Shown piece by piece: positions 18,049 through 26,171 of a stretch of DNA of 64,000 bases. The notes beneath the pieces were generated by a model. The model was not told where the DNA came from and searched no databases. It worked only from the letters and a program-made list of their open reading frames with translations. Every line of letters begins with the position of its first letter. The first letter of the stretch is position 1. Source of the DNA: an uncultured Spirochaetota bacterium (GTDB lineage: Bacteria > Spirochaetota > Spirochaetia > Treponematales > Treponemataceae); contig CALXMF010000006.1 of the NCBI GenBank assembly GCA_944389415.1, forward strand, positions 1 through 64,000. Reading direction: 5' to 3'. The translations under genes were made by a program, and so were the position numbers.

Positions 18049-19088
18049 TCAAAAACCTCTGTTTCCAACATCATACGGTCAAAGTCGCTCTGATACAGTC
18101 TGTCTTGAATCACACGGTATTTTTCAAATTCACTTAAGGCATGGCTCTTTGCAAGCTCCGCGGAAATTTTTCCCGCATCCTGCAATACATCTCTGTCCCA
18201 CACTCTAAGAAAACCGTTCAATCGCTCTTCCCAATCTGCCATAGTCATGGGAATTTCACGCTCTGCCTGTGCTTCTGCCAAATCAAGGTATGCCGAAACA
18301 ATACGCTCCAGCTGTGAAAGTTCTTTATCGGTCAAATAATTCTTTGCCACAACAACATCATAGGCGTGGATTTTACTGTTCGGACAGCCATCCCACGAGG
18401 TAAGCCCCATGTGTTCTTTTTCTACGTCCCCACGATTATAAATCACCTCAGCCGCCGTTTGTCCGTGGACACTGTAATGCAATTTATTTTGGACGGCAGA
18501 AAAAAAGCGTTTTGTTGCCGCTGCCGATGGGTCATAGTCCAAAGCCGTGGCATAAATGTCTGTTATCTTTTGATAGAATTTTCGCTCCGACAGACGAATT
18601 TCACGGATTTTTTCCAGTTGTTTTTCAAAGTATTCCTTTGTTAAAACCGTTCCGCCGTTTTTTAAGCGTTCATCATCCATGACCCAGCCCTGAATGGTAT
18701 AATCTTTTACAATTTGATTTGCCCATTTTCTGAACTGTACCGCACACTCGTTATTTACTTTAAACCCCACCGAAATAATCATTTGCAGATTATAGTGGGT
18801 CAGTTCACGGGATACCTGCCTTGCTCCTTCTGTTTGAACTGTTCGGAATTTCCGAACAGTTGCCTGTTCCGCAAGTTCTCCGTCTTCATATATTTTTTTG
18901 ATATGTTCGCTCACAGTCGGAACAGACACATCATACAACACAGCCATCATCTTTTGAGTCAGCCAAATATTTTCATCCTCATAACGCATTTCAATGCTTT
19001 TTTCATCATTGCCGGCAGAGGCTACAAAGGTTAAATATTCTGCCGCGGAGGAACGAATCATCGATACTTCATTTTTCTTTCTGCCCAT
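18045..19088 (-). CDS. rhuM: RhuM-family protein
   Basis: This 347-residue protein belongs to the RhuM family (named after a Salmonella pathogenicity-island gene), often found inside type I restriction operons. Visible features are an N-terminal helix-turn-helix-like region (IWLTQKMMAVLYDVSVPTVSEHI), the conserved TVRKFRTVQTEGARQVSRELTHYN stretch split over residues 78-101, and a C-terminal region ending in DRDVLQDAGKISAE. The biochemical role is unknown; a DNA-binding regulatory function is suggested by the helix-turn-helix. It starts one base after hsdM ends and overlaps the TPR-DUF2971 gene, so all are co-translated. Confidence 0.88.
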   Translation of the reverse strand: MGRKKNEVSMIRSSAAEYLTFVASAGNDEKSIEMRYEDENIWLTQKMMAVLYDVSVPTVSEHIKKIYEDGELAEQATVRKFRTVQTEGARQVSRELTHYNLQMIISVGFKVNNECAVQFRKWANQIVKDYTIQGWVMDDERLKNGGTVLTKEYFEKQLEKIREIRLSERKFYQKITDIYATALDYDPSAAATKRFFSAVQNKLHYSVHGQTAAEVIYNRGDVEKEHMGLTSWDGCPNSKIHAYDVVVAKNYLTDKELSQLERIVSAYLDLAEAQAEREIPMTMADWEERLNGFLRVWDRDVLQDAGKISAELAKSHALSEFEKYRVIQDRLYQSDFDRMMLETEVFE

Positions 19089-19089
19089 A

Positions 19090-20652
19090 TCACCCCTCTA
19101 TTTCAGCGATGATTTTATCAATTTCCGCCCGCAGCACTTCTTCACGTGCGACGATTTGAGCAATCTCCTCATTGAGCTTTACAATATCGATTTTTTCTCT
19201 GCTGTCCTCCGCTTCCACATAGGTAGAAACCGACAGGTTATAATCATTTGCCTTGATTTCTTCATAGTCTGCCAGATAAGAAAAATGTGCCTCTTCTTTG
19301 CGCCGGGCAAAGGTCTCCACAATTCTGTCTATATTTGCCTGTGTCAGTTTGTTGTTATTGGTAACTTTAATACACTCGCCCATCGCGTCAATAAACAGTG
19401 TTTTGTTGTCGCTCTTGCCTTTTTTCAGCACCATAATACAAGTGGCAATTGATGTACCAAAAAACAGATTACTGGGCAGCTGAATCACGCAGTCAATAAA
19501 ATTATTGTCTATCAGATATGCGCGGATTTTCTGTTCCGCGCCGCCCCGGTACATAATACCAGGAAAACAAACGATTGCCGCGGTGCCGTTTGCCGCGAGC
19601 CATGACAGGCTGTGCATAATAAACGCGAGATCGGCTTTTGACTTGGGAGCCAGCACACCGGCAGGAGAAAAACGGGGATCGTTAATCAGCAAAGGATTAT
19701 CATCGCCTGCCCATTTAATGGAATACGGAGGATTAGAAACAATGAGTTCAAAAGGTTCATCATCCCAATGCTGCGGCGCGGTCAGAGTATCCTCACAGGC
19801 GATATCAAACTTATCAAATCCGATATCGTGCAAAAACATATTGATGCGGCACAGGTTGTATGTGGTAATGTTGATTTCTTGCCCGTAAAAACCGTTGCGG
19901 ACTGCTTCTCTGCCCAGCACTTTTTCTGCCTTTAAAAGCAGAGAGCCGGAACCGCACGCGGGGTCATACACTTTATTTATTTCTGTCTTGCCCACCGTGC
20001 CAAGCCTTGTCAGCAGCTCAGAAACATCAGCAGGGGTAAAAAACTCGCCGCCTGATTTTCCTGCCCCAGAGGCGTACATGGTCATCAGATATTCATACGC
20101 ATCACCAAAGGCATCTATATCATGGTCTTTTACATCTCCCAGATTCATGCTTGCCACACCATGCAAAAGTTTTGCCAGGCGTTCATTCCGTTTTGCCACA
20201 GTGGCGCCCAGTTTATTGCTGTTTACATCAAAATCATCAAACAAACCGGCAAAGCTGCTTTCAGAAGAAGAGCCCTTGGCTGACCCTTCAATATCTTTGA
20301 ACACGTGCTCCAAAGTTTCGTTAAGGTTTTCGTCTTTATCAGCTCCGGCGTTAACATTAACAAATAACTCTGACGGCAGAATAAAAAAGCCCTTTTCTTC
20401 TACTAATCCCTTACGGGCTTCTTCTGCTTCTGCGTCTCCCATTTTGGCATAATCAAAATCTTTGTTTCCGGCTTCCCATTCGCCGGTATTGATATAGTTT
20501 GTGAGATTCTCGGAGATGTAACGATAAAACATCGTACCCAGTACATAGTTTTTAAAGTCCCAGCCATCTACGGCTCCCCGCAGTTCATCGGCGATTGCCC
20601 ATATTGTACGATGTACTTCATCACGTTCCTGTTCTTTTTTTGTATCAATCAT
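19090..20652 (-). CDS. hsdM: Type I restriction-modification DNA methyltransferase subunit (second system)
   Basis: This 520-residue HsdM closely resembles the EcoR124I type IC methyltransferase, including [23 protein letters not shown] near the start, the SAM motif DPACGSG (230-236) and the catalytic NPPY (307-310). The start is set at MIDTKK, which has GGAG ten bases upstream; an in-frame extension of 19 residues has no such site. It is first in the operon hsdM-rhuM-DUF2971-hsdS-four-helix bundle-hsdR. A candidate promoter sits about 70 bases upstream in the second copy of the 104-bp repeat. All catalytic motifs are intact. Confidence 0.95.
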   Translation of the reverse strand: MIDTKKEQERDEVHRTIWAIADELRGAVDGWDFKNYVLGTMFYRYISENLTNYINTGEWEAGNKDFDYAKMGDAEAEEARKGLVEEKGFFILPSELFVNVNAGADKDENLNETLEHVFKDIEGSAKGSSSESSFAGLFDDFDVNSNKLGATVAKRNERLAKLLHGVASMNLGDVKDHDIDAFGDAYEYLMTMYASGAGKSGGEFFTPADVSELLTRLGTVGKTEINKVYDPACGSGSLLLKAEKVLGREAVRNGFYGQEINITTYNLCRINMFLHDIGFDKFDIACEDTLTAPQHWDDEPFELIVSNPPYSIKWAGDDNPLLINDPRFSPAGVLAPKSKADLAFIMHSLSWLAANGTAAIVCFPGIMYRGGAEQKIRAYLIDNNFIDCVIQLPSNLFFGTSIATCIMVLKKGKSDNKTLFIDAMGECIKVTNNNKLTQANIDRIVETFARRKEEAHFSYLADYEEIKANDYNLSVSTYVEAEDSREKIDIVKLNEEIAQIVAREEVLRAEIDKIIAEIEG

Positions 20653-20691
20653 CGTGTATTTTCTCCTTTTTTGCGGGGATGTATTTATAAA

Positions 20692-20795
20692 ACAAGTGCT
20701 CCCGCACACCTCTCACATACTCAGTATATCATAATATATGTATGTTTTCAGGTGCCGCAAAGCGTACTCACGCGCTTTTATGTGCCGCGCGATAT
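20692..20795. repeat. 104-bp repeat, copy 2 (upstream of second restriction operon)
   Basis: This is the partner of 9708-9811, differing only by five transitions. It stands about 40 bp upstream of hsdM. Just beyond it a short unit containing TGTGCCGCGC is repeated. No transposase sequence adjoins this copy. Confidence 0.9.
20723..20751 (-). promoter_or_regulatory. Candidate promoter of second restriction operon
   Basis: CTGAAA (20746-20751) and TATACT (20723-20728) are spaced by 17 bases on the minus strand, identical to the pair upstream of the first operon. Confidence 0.5.
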
Positions 20796-20835
20796 AATGT
20801 GCCGCGCATAAAAAAAATAGACTTTCTTTTATTCA

Positions 20836-20982
20836 TTTTTAATCTTTTTTTGATCCGTTTTTAAATTATCTTTTAATCAAAAAAAGATTAAAAACGGCCT
20901 GATATTACACTATCTTTGGATTAAAAATAATTTAAAAACAGTCTAAAGATACACTAATATTGGATCAAAAATAAATTAAAAA
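20836..20982. repeat. AT-rich inverted and direct repeats at island edge
   Basis: A perfect 19-base inverted repeat (TTTTTAATCTTTTTTTGAT and its complement) lies at 20836-20854 and 20876-20894 with a 21-base loop. Two 23-base direct repeats beginning TTGGAT follow at 20916-20938 and 20960-20982. Together with the 104-bp repeat this fills the 455 bp between hsdM and the tRNA genes; no gene is seen in it. Confidence 0.8.
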
Positions 20983-21065
20983 TAGAGTGCTTTACAGTAT
21001 TGCGCTCAAGCGTACAGGAGATGTTCCGGCGGTTATAATGTATACAGGCGGAATCAGCCGGGCAT

Positions 21066-21099
21066 AAAAAAAGCAGATTTCCATACACGGAAATCTGCT
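21066..21099 (-). terminator. Intrinsic terminator after tRNA-Glu
   Basis: On the minus strand an 11-bp stem (AGCAGATTTCC with GGAAATCTGCT) with a 6-base loop is followed by seven U residues, directly downstream of tRNA-Glu. Confidence 0.9.
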
Positions 21100-21107
21100 G
21101 TACTCTA

Positions 21108-21179
21108 CGGTTCCTACGGGAATCGAACCCGTCTTCCAAGATTGAGAATCTTGTGTCCTAGCCGATAGACGAAGGAACC
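21108..21179 (-). tRNA. tRNA-Glu (anticodon CTC)
   Basis: A full cloverleaf can be drawn: acceptor GGTTCCT with AGGAACC, anticodon stem CAAGA/TCTTG with loop TTCTCAA giving anticodon CTC, and a T-arm with GGTTCGATTCC. No CCA is encoded at the 3' end. It forms a pair with tRNA-Gln just upstream and sits at the border of the restriction island. Confidence 0.95.
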
Positions 21180-21192
21180 AGCGGCGTAATCT

Positions 21193-21225
21193 AAAAAGGC
21201 TGATCCGGAACCCGAACCAGCCTTT
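21193..21225 (-). terminator. Hairpin with U-run between the two tRNA genes
   Basis: On the minus strand AAAGGCTG pairs with CAGCCTTT and is followed by a short U-run, directly after tRNA-Gln. It resembles a terminator but leaves only about 13 bases before tRNA-Glu, too little for a separate promoter, so it may be a partial terminator or a processing signal. Confidence 0.5.
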
Positions 21226-21226
21226 G

Positions 21227-21297
21227 TTCCCCAAGGAGGATTCGAACCCCCACAAGCAGAACCAGAATCTGCGGTGCTACCATTACACAATCGGGGA
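21227..21297 (-). tRNA. tRNA-Gln (anticodon CTG)
   Basis: Acceptor TCCCCGA pairs with TTGGGGA (one G-T pair). The anticodon stem GCAGA/TCTGC encloses loop TTCTGGT, anticodon CTG. The T-arm contains GGTTCGAATCC. No CCA is encoded. Confidence 0.95.
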
Positions 21298-21409
21298 ATG
21301 TGTTACGGTCACTACCATACCAGAAACCGCTCTAAGTGTCAATACCCAAAAACGCTTTTTCAGCATTTTCTTTTTATACACACTCCGCGCGGCGCTCCGG
21401 TATGATACG

Positions 21410-22807
21410 TCACTTGTTTTCCAGAATCGTTATCTCTACACGTCTGTTCTGCGCGCGCCCTTCATTTGTGCTGTTGTCGCCTATCGGACGGGTGCCGCCG
21501 TATCCGGTGCACATCATGCGTTCGGCATCTATGCCCCGCGCGGCAAGCTCACGGGCTATCGCGCGCGCTCGTTCCACAGAAAGCTGCTGTTCGCCGGACG
21601 GCTTTCCGACAGCGGCGGTATGGCCTTCGATAAGAAACTGCGCGTTTCCCGCCATCTTAAGCACACGGGCAATATCATCAAGGCGCCCCCGCTCCTGAGG
21701 CAGAATCTGGTCGCTGTCCGGCTGAAAACGGATATTCTGCACAGACAGCCGCAGACCGGCGTCTGTTTCTTCTACCACTATATCATTTTTTGGTTTATCA
21801 GATGACTGTCCGCCGCTGTCAGCGGCAAGCGCTGATTCAAGCGACTTTCTGTCGGTAAATCCTCCCGGCGCTGTCTCTCTCTCGCCGGCATCGGTATAAC
21901 CGCCGGGCGCGCTCTCTCCGGCAGCGTCGGAGATTCCCATGCCTTCAGGTTTTGATTCGCCTTTTGTTTCTTTTATCGTCGCGATTTTTTGCAGCGCCGG
22001 CATAATAGCTCCCCTGTTTATCGCCGGAGGGAATTCCGTAAAGAACAGAGCCGACCCCTTAAAGGCGACTGTCTGCCCGTCGCTGTACACAAACGTCTCA
22101 TCCAGCATATCACGGATAACAATCGTCTCGCCTGTTTCTTTTCGCACCATGATATCGGCATCATGCGTGCCCATAGCACGGCTCAAGTCCGGATCTCCGG
22201 CAGGGTCATAAGAACCGCCAACCACATTTCCGTACCGTGTCGCCCACTTCGCTTTGATATGGTATACCCGCTCGCCTTTATATTCTTCTTCTCCCACATA
22301 CCGGTACTCAATCAGAATCGGGATACGGGTAAACTGTCCTGTCCCGCGCGGGTCAACGCAGCGTTCCGCTTTTCCTGTCCATGAATCGCCCTCCTGTACC
22401 GGCTTATCCGGAAAAGAAGGAAAACTGCGGTATTCCGGATACTGGCTGTCTGAGCTGACAGTCATCACGCCGGATTCGTCAATGGTAAACGAGACCGGAA
22501 CAACGGCGTCTATGCCTTTCGCTGTCTTTTTGCCGCCTGATTTAGTCTGTTCAAGAACAAAAAAATTACCGCTGTAAGAACTGCCGCCCCCAGAACTGTG
22601 CTCCGGTGAGATAAACGCCCGTGTCTCACGGGAGAGCAGACCGGTATACCGTCCGCTGTCATACCGGCGGATATCGGTGCGCTCAATAAGCGTATATGAA
22701 CGGTCTCCTGAATAAGTGATAGAAACACGTTTTTCTTCTGCCGGAGCGGCCGCAGCAAGGACAGCTCCCGCCATGATACATACTGCTGTTCTGATATATT
22801 CTCTCAT
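21410..22807 (-). CDS. OmpA-family outer membrane/periplasmic protein
   Basis: The 465-residue product starts with a signal peptide (MREYIRTAVCIMAGAVLAAAA); the start at 22807 is chosen for this, since the in-frame extension upstream has no leader character. A beta-rich N-terminal region (about 25-300) with YTLIERTDIRRYDSGRYTG is followed by a low-complexity Gly/Ala/Glu linker with repeats of PGGYTD/PGGFTD. The last 110 residues form an OmpA-type peptidoglycan-binding domain (IRFQPDSDQILPQ, LIEGHTAAVG, RAIARELAARGI, NRRVEI). It probably anchors the envelope to peptidoglycan. It is transcribed divergently from the alcohol dehydrogenase gene, with 111 bp between. GC content here is higher than in the flanking island. 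Confidence 0.85.
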   Translation of the reverse strand: MREYIRTAVCIMAGAVLAAAAPAEEKRVSITYSGDRSYTLIERTDIRRYDSGRYTGLLSRETRAFISPEHSSGGGSSYSGNFFVLEQTKSGGKKTAKGIDAVVPVSFTIDESGVMTVSSDSQYPEYRSFPSFPDKPVQEGDSWTGKAERCVDPRGTGQFTRIPILIEYRYVGEEEYKGERVYHIKAKWATRYGNVVGGSYDPAGDPDLSRAMGTHDADIMVRKETGETIVIRDMLDETFVYSDGQTVAFKGSALFFTEFPPAINRGAIMPALQKIATIKETKGESKPEGMGISDAAGESAPGGYTDAGERETAPGGFTDRKSLESALAADSGGQSSDKPKNDIVVEETDAGLRLSVQNIRFQPDSDQILPQERGRLDDIARVLKMAGNAQFLIEGHTAAVGKPSGEQQLSVERARAIARELAARGIDAERMMCTGYGGTRPIGDNSTNEGRAQNRRVEITILENK

Positions 22808-22918
22808 ACCGCTATTATCGGAACATTCACAGCGGATACACATAGACACACAGGATAAACTCTTTGCAGTAAAAAAAACATCATGGTATGATACAGCCGC
22901 AAAGGAGTATCGCATATC

Positions 22919-24100
22919 ATGGATAATTTTGTTTTTTACAGTCCCACCCGCTTTATATTCGGCAGGGATACAGAAGCTGATACCGGCTCATACATTAAAC
23001 AGGCAGGCGGCACACGGGTGCTTATTCATTACGGCGGAGGCTCTGCGGAACGCAGCGGACTGCTCAGCCGTCTGCGAAGCAGTATCGCCGCTCAGGGATT
23101 GTTTTTTACGGAACTGGGAGGCGTTCAGCCAAATCCCCGCAGCTCGCTTGTATATAAGGGAATAGAGCTGTGCCGCAGAGAACATATAGATTTTATTCTG
23201 GCTGCCGGCGGCGGAAGCACTATCGACTCGGCAAAAGCTATCGCCATGGGCACGCCGTATGACGGTGATTTCTGGGATTTTTTTACCGGCAAAGCGGCGC
23301 TGACACAGGCGCTCCCTGTCGGCGCGGTGCTTACTATCGCCGCCGCCGGAAGCGAAGGCTCCGAAAGATGCGTTATCACGAACGAAAACGGTATGGTTAA
23401 ACGGGGAGCAGGCGGAGAAGCCATCAGGCCAAGATTTGCCGTGATGAACCCAGAACTTACTTTTACACTCCCCGCGTATCAGACAGCCTCAGGCGCCGTT
23501 GATATCATGGCGCATGTGATGGAACGGTATTTTTCAAACACAGAAGAAACTGAAATCACTGACCGCCTCTGCGAAGCGGTGATGCAGACAGTCGTCACTC
23601 AGCTGCCCAAAGTACTGCGCGATCCGTTCGATTACGGCGCGCGCGCCAATCTCATGTGGGCAGGCATGATGGCGCATAACAACAGCTGCGGTGTCGGACG
23701 TGTACAGGACTGGGCAAGTCATCATCTGGAACATGAACTGTCAGCCCGCTATGACTGCGCTCACGGCGCCGGTCTCGCCGTTATTTTTCCGGCATGGATG
23801 GAATATGTTCTGGAACATCACAGCCCCGCCCGTCTCGCTCAGTTCGCCGTGCGGGTGTTCGGCTGTCACATGGATTTTGATAACCCAAAAGAAACTGCGC
23901 GCGCCGGTATACGGGCGCTGCGCGCTTTCTGGAAAGAAGCGGGTATGCCGCTTTCATTTGAAGAGCTTGGCGCGGATGAACATGATATTCCCGCGCTGCT
24001 GGACACACTTGGCGTCAGTCAGCATGACGAAGGCAATTTTGTCCGCCTGAACCGTGACGCCTGTGAGGCAATTTACCGTCTTGCCTGCAAAAAACAGTAA
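22919..24100 (+). CDS. Iron-containing alcohol dehydrogenase (butanol dehydrogenase type)
   Basis: This 393-residue enzyme is a group III metal-dependent alcohol dehydrogenase of the BdhA/YqhD type, which reduces aldehydes to alcohols with NAD(P)H in fermentation. It shows the nucleotide-binding loop GGGSTIDSAK (about 99-108), the metal ligands in the region ASGAVDIMAHVMERY, and the later HHLEHELSARYDCAHGAGLAV with the conserved histidines. Length is normal. Ribosome site AAAGGAG precedes the ATG. It converges with tsaD, whose end lies 10 bases away, and no terminator is visible between them. Confidence 0.93.
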   Translation: MDNFVFYSPTRFIFGRDTEADTGSYIKQAGGTRVLIHYGGGSAERSGLLSRLRSSIAAQGLFFTELGGVQPNPRSSLVYKGIELCRREHIDFILAAGGGSTIDSAKAIAMGTPYDGDFWDFFTGKAALTQALPVGAVLTIAAAGSEGSERCVITNENGMVKRGAGGEAIRPRFAVMNPELTFTLPAYQTASGAVDIMAHVMERYFSNTEETEITDRLCEAVMQTVVTQLPKVLRDPFDYGARANLMWAGMMAHNNSCGVGRVQDWASHHLEHELSARYDCAHGAGLAVIFPAWMEYVLEHHSPARLAQFAVRVFGCHMDFDNPKETARAGIRALRAFWKEAGMPLSFEELGADEHDIPALLDTLGVSQHDEGNFVRLNRDACEAIYRLACKKQ

Positions 24101-24110
24101 CAGAAAGTTT

Positions 24111-25133
24111 CTACATTCTGTTGCGCAGCCCGCGCTTAAAAGCGGGCACACGGGCGCTCGCGGTAACATCCCAGCCGCTGCGGTCTCCCCGTTTCAGGAA
24201 CTGATAACCGACACCCGCAATCATCGCGCCGTTGTCCGTACACAGCTTGAGCGGCGGAAATATGCAGCGCAGCTCACTATGTTCCGCGAGCATTGCCCGC
24301 AATCGGGAATTTGCCGCGACACCGCCGCCGGCGACGACTGTTGTAAGTCCGGTATCCTCAACAGCGCGCAGCAGCCTGCTTATCAGAATACGCACTGCCG
24401 TCTCCTGAAACGCCGCCGCGATATTTTCTGGTGTTTTTTCAAAAGCCGGATCCCAAAACTGATCAATCTGATTAATCGCGGCTGTCTTGAGACCGGAATA
24501 TGAAACATCATATCGGTGCTCGCCCTTATGCAGGGACGGAATTGGAAAGTGCGCCGCGTTTGGATTGCCTTCTTTCGCAAGTTTATCGATAATCACGCCG
24601 CCGGGATATCCAAAGCCATAAAATTTTGCCACTTTATCAAAGGCTTCGCCGACAGCGTCGTCGATTGTCGTCCCCAGGACTTCGATATCGTCAAAATCAG
24701 CAACTTTGCATATGATGCTGTGTCCGCCTGAGACAAGCAGCCCGATATAGGGATAGGCGATATCTTCGGCAAGATGCGCCGCGTACAGATGGCCGAGCAT
24801 ATGATTTACCGCGATAAACGGTTTCTGCAATGACCATGCCAGTGTTTTGCCAAACGTAAGTCCTACTAAAAGCGATCCCATCAGCCCCGGACGGTTTGTC
24901 GCGGCGACAGCGTCTATATCCTGAGCGGTAAGCCCCGCGTCATCAAGCGCTTTTTTTACGACCGGCAAAATCCATTCAATATGCTTTCTGCTCGCGATTT
25001 CGGGTACTACCCCGCTGAACTCACGGTGAAACGGGATCTGAGTCGCGATCACATTACTCAATATTGTCCGTCCGTCTTCTACTACGGCGGCGGCTGTCTC
25101 GTCACATGATGATTCTATACCCAATACTTTCAT
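24111..25133 (-). CDS. tsaD: tRNA N6-adenosine threonylcarbamoyltransferase
   Basis: TsaD transfers the threonylcarbamoyl group to A37 of tRNAs that read ANN codons. The 340 residues begin with MKVLGIESSCDETAAAVV and carry the metal-binding motif HMLGHLYAAH (H111, H115) and the late ADNGAMIA-like stretch CTDNGAMIAGVGY. Length and motifs are standard. It is the last gene of a minus-strand group with the deacetylase-like gene 13 bases upstream. Confidence 0.97.
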   Translation of the reverse strand: MKVLGIESSCDETAAAVVEDGRTILSNVIATQIPFHREFSGVVPEIASRKHIEWILPVVKKALDDAGLTAQDIDAVAATNRPGLMGSLLVGLTFGKTLAWSLQKPFIAVNHMLGHLYAAHLAEDIAYPYIGLLVSGGHSIICKVADFDDIEVLGTTIDDAVGEAFDKVAKFYGFGYPGGVIIDKLAKEGNPNAAHFPIPSLHKGEHRYDVSYSGLKTAAINQIDQFWDPAFEKTPENIAAAFQETAVRILISRLLRAVEDTGLTTVVAGGGVAANSRLRAMLAEHSELRCIFPPLKLCTDNGAMIAGVGYQFLKRGDRSGWDVTASARVPAFKRGLRNRM

Positions 25134-25146
25134 ACACCGAAGTCCT

Positions 25147-26145
25147 TTATTTTATATTTACATCTATATACAGCTCAGAGGGTTTTACAAACCGGTATCC
25201 TGCCGCGTTCAGCGCCGGATAGAGCTCGTTAAGCAGGTCAGGCAGCCCGGAAGACCAGACATGCCCTATCATAATAGCATATCCGCTGCGGTTAGCAACA
25301 GAAAGCCCGCGCATAAATTCTTTTAAAATATCCTCTTTTGCCTGTGTATTGTCAAGAAAGACATCCCGCTCAAGCACTTTCATGTTCCGTTCCGCCGCAG
25401 CCTGTCTGACAACGCTTGAGGCGGTTGTCCGTGAATCAAGAAAAAAAATCTCTTTCTGTCCGCACACATCAAGCACCGCCCCGCACAGCGGCAAAATCTC
25501 CGTTATCAGAGACCCTTCGTGATTATTTATGCCTGCGACAGGCCAGACTTCCGCCAGGTTTCTGCGCACTGTTTCAGCCGCTTCTGCAACCTGCATTTCA
25601 GGCATTATCGCGCCGGGACCGGGGTTTACAGCAAGATTCTGCGCCTGCATGGGCTGATGCAGCAGTACTTCGTTGCCGCTCTCCCGCACCGCCTGCGCCA
25701 CTGCCGCTGAGTCAGGAAGACCGGGCAGAACAGCGACAGTCACCGGAAACGGCAGCTGAATAAACGGCAAAACCTGCTCAAGACGCTGCCCGCCATCATC
25801 AAATATAATACAGAGCGCCGCTCCGTTAACCGCCTGAGGAATACCTCCGTCATCAGTTTTTGCGGCAGACTCATCACTGATATACGGATCATGCGGATCT
25901 ATCGTAATTACGTCCGGAGGGAACGCAGCTTCGCTCTCATCCGAATCTGACTGATTATCCTGTGTTATCCCGGATTGCGTATCAAGCGAATCTGATGAAA
26001 CCGGCGTATCATCAGATACACCAGAATCAGACCGGGAAACGGGCTCCATAAGCAATATAAAAAAGAACGCAAATATACAAAAAGCCGCCGCAGCGGCAAA
26101 AATAAGAACAACAGTGCCAGATAGTTTTTTTTTCTTTTGGCTCAT
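25147..26145 (-). CDS. Divergent polysaccharide deacetylase family protein (DUF610/YibQ type)
   Basis: The 332-residue protein has a single N-terminal membrane segment (VVLIFAAAAAFCIFAFFFILL), a Ser/Asp-rich linker to about residue 90, and a domain of the divergent polysaccharide deacetylase family: LCIIFDDGGQ, PFPVTVAVLPG, EVLLHQPMQ, GINNHEGS, FFLDSRTT and AIMIGHVW. It probably acts in the periplasm on cell-envelope glycans, but the activity is not established for this family. It precedes tsaD and follows the acidic-repeat membrane protein on the same strand with 26 bp between, so the three may be co-transcribed. Confidence 0.88.
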   Translation of the reverse strand: MSQKKKKLSGTVVLIFAAAAAFCIFAFFFILLMEPVSRSDSGVSDDTPVSSDSLDTQSGITQDNQSDSDESEAAFPPDVITIDPHDPYISDESAAKTDDGGIPQAVNGAALCIIFDDGGQRLEQVLPFIQLPFPVTVAVLPGLPDSAAVAQAVRESGNEVLLHQPMQAQNLAVNPGPGAIMPEMQVAEAAETVRRNLAEVWPVAGINNHEGSLITEILPLCGAVLDVCGQKEIFFLDSRTTASSVVRQAAAERNMKVLERDVFLDNTQAKEDILKEFMRGLSVANRSGYAIMIGHVWSSGLPDLLNELYPALNAAGYRFVKPSELYIDVNIK

Positions 26146-26171
26146 AAATTAAGGAAACAACAGCAGATTGC

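Noticed and set aside
21224-21805. A long plus-strand reading frame covering the tRNA region and the OmpA gene.
   Set aside because: It lies opposite a gene with clear protein homology and spans a tRNA, so it is a shadow in GC-rich DNA.
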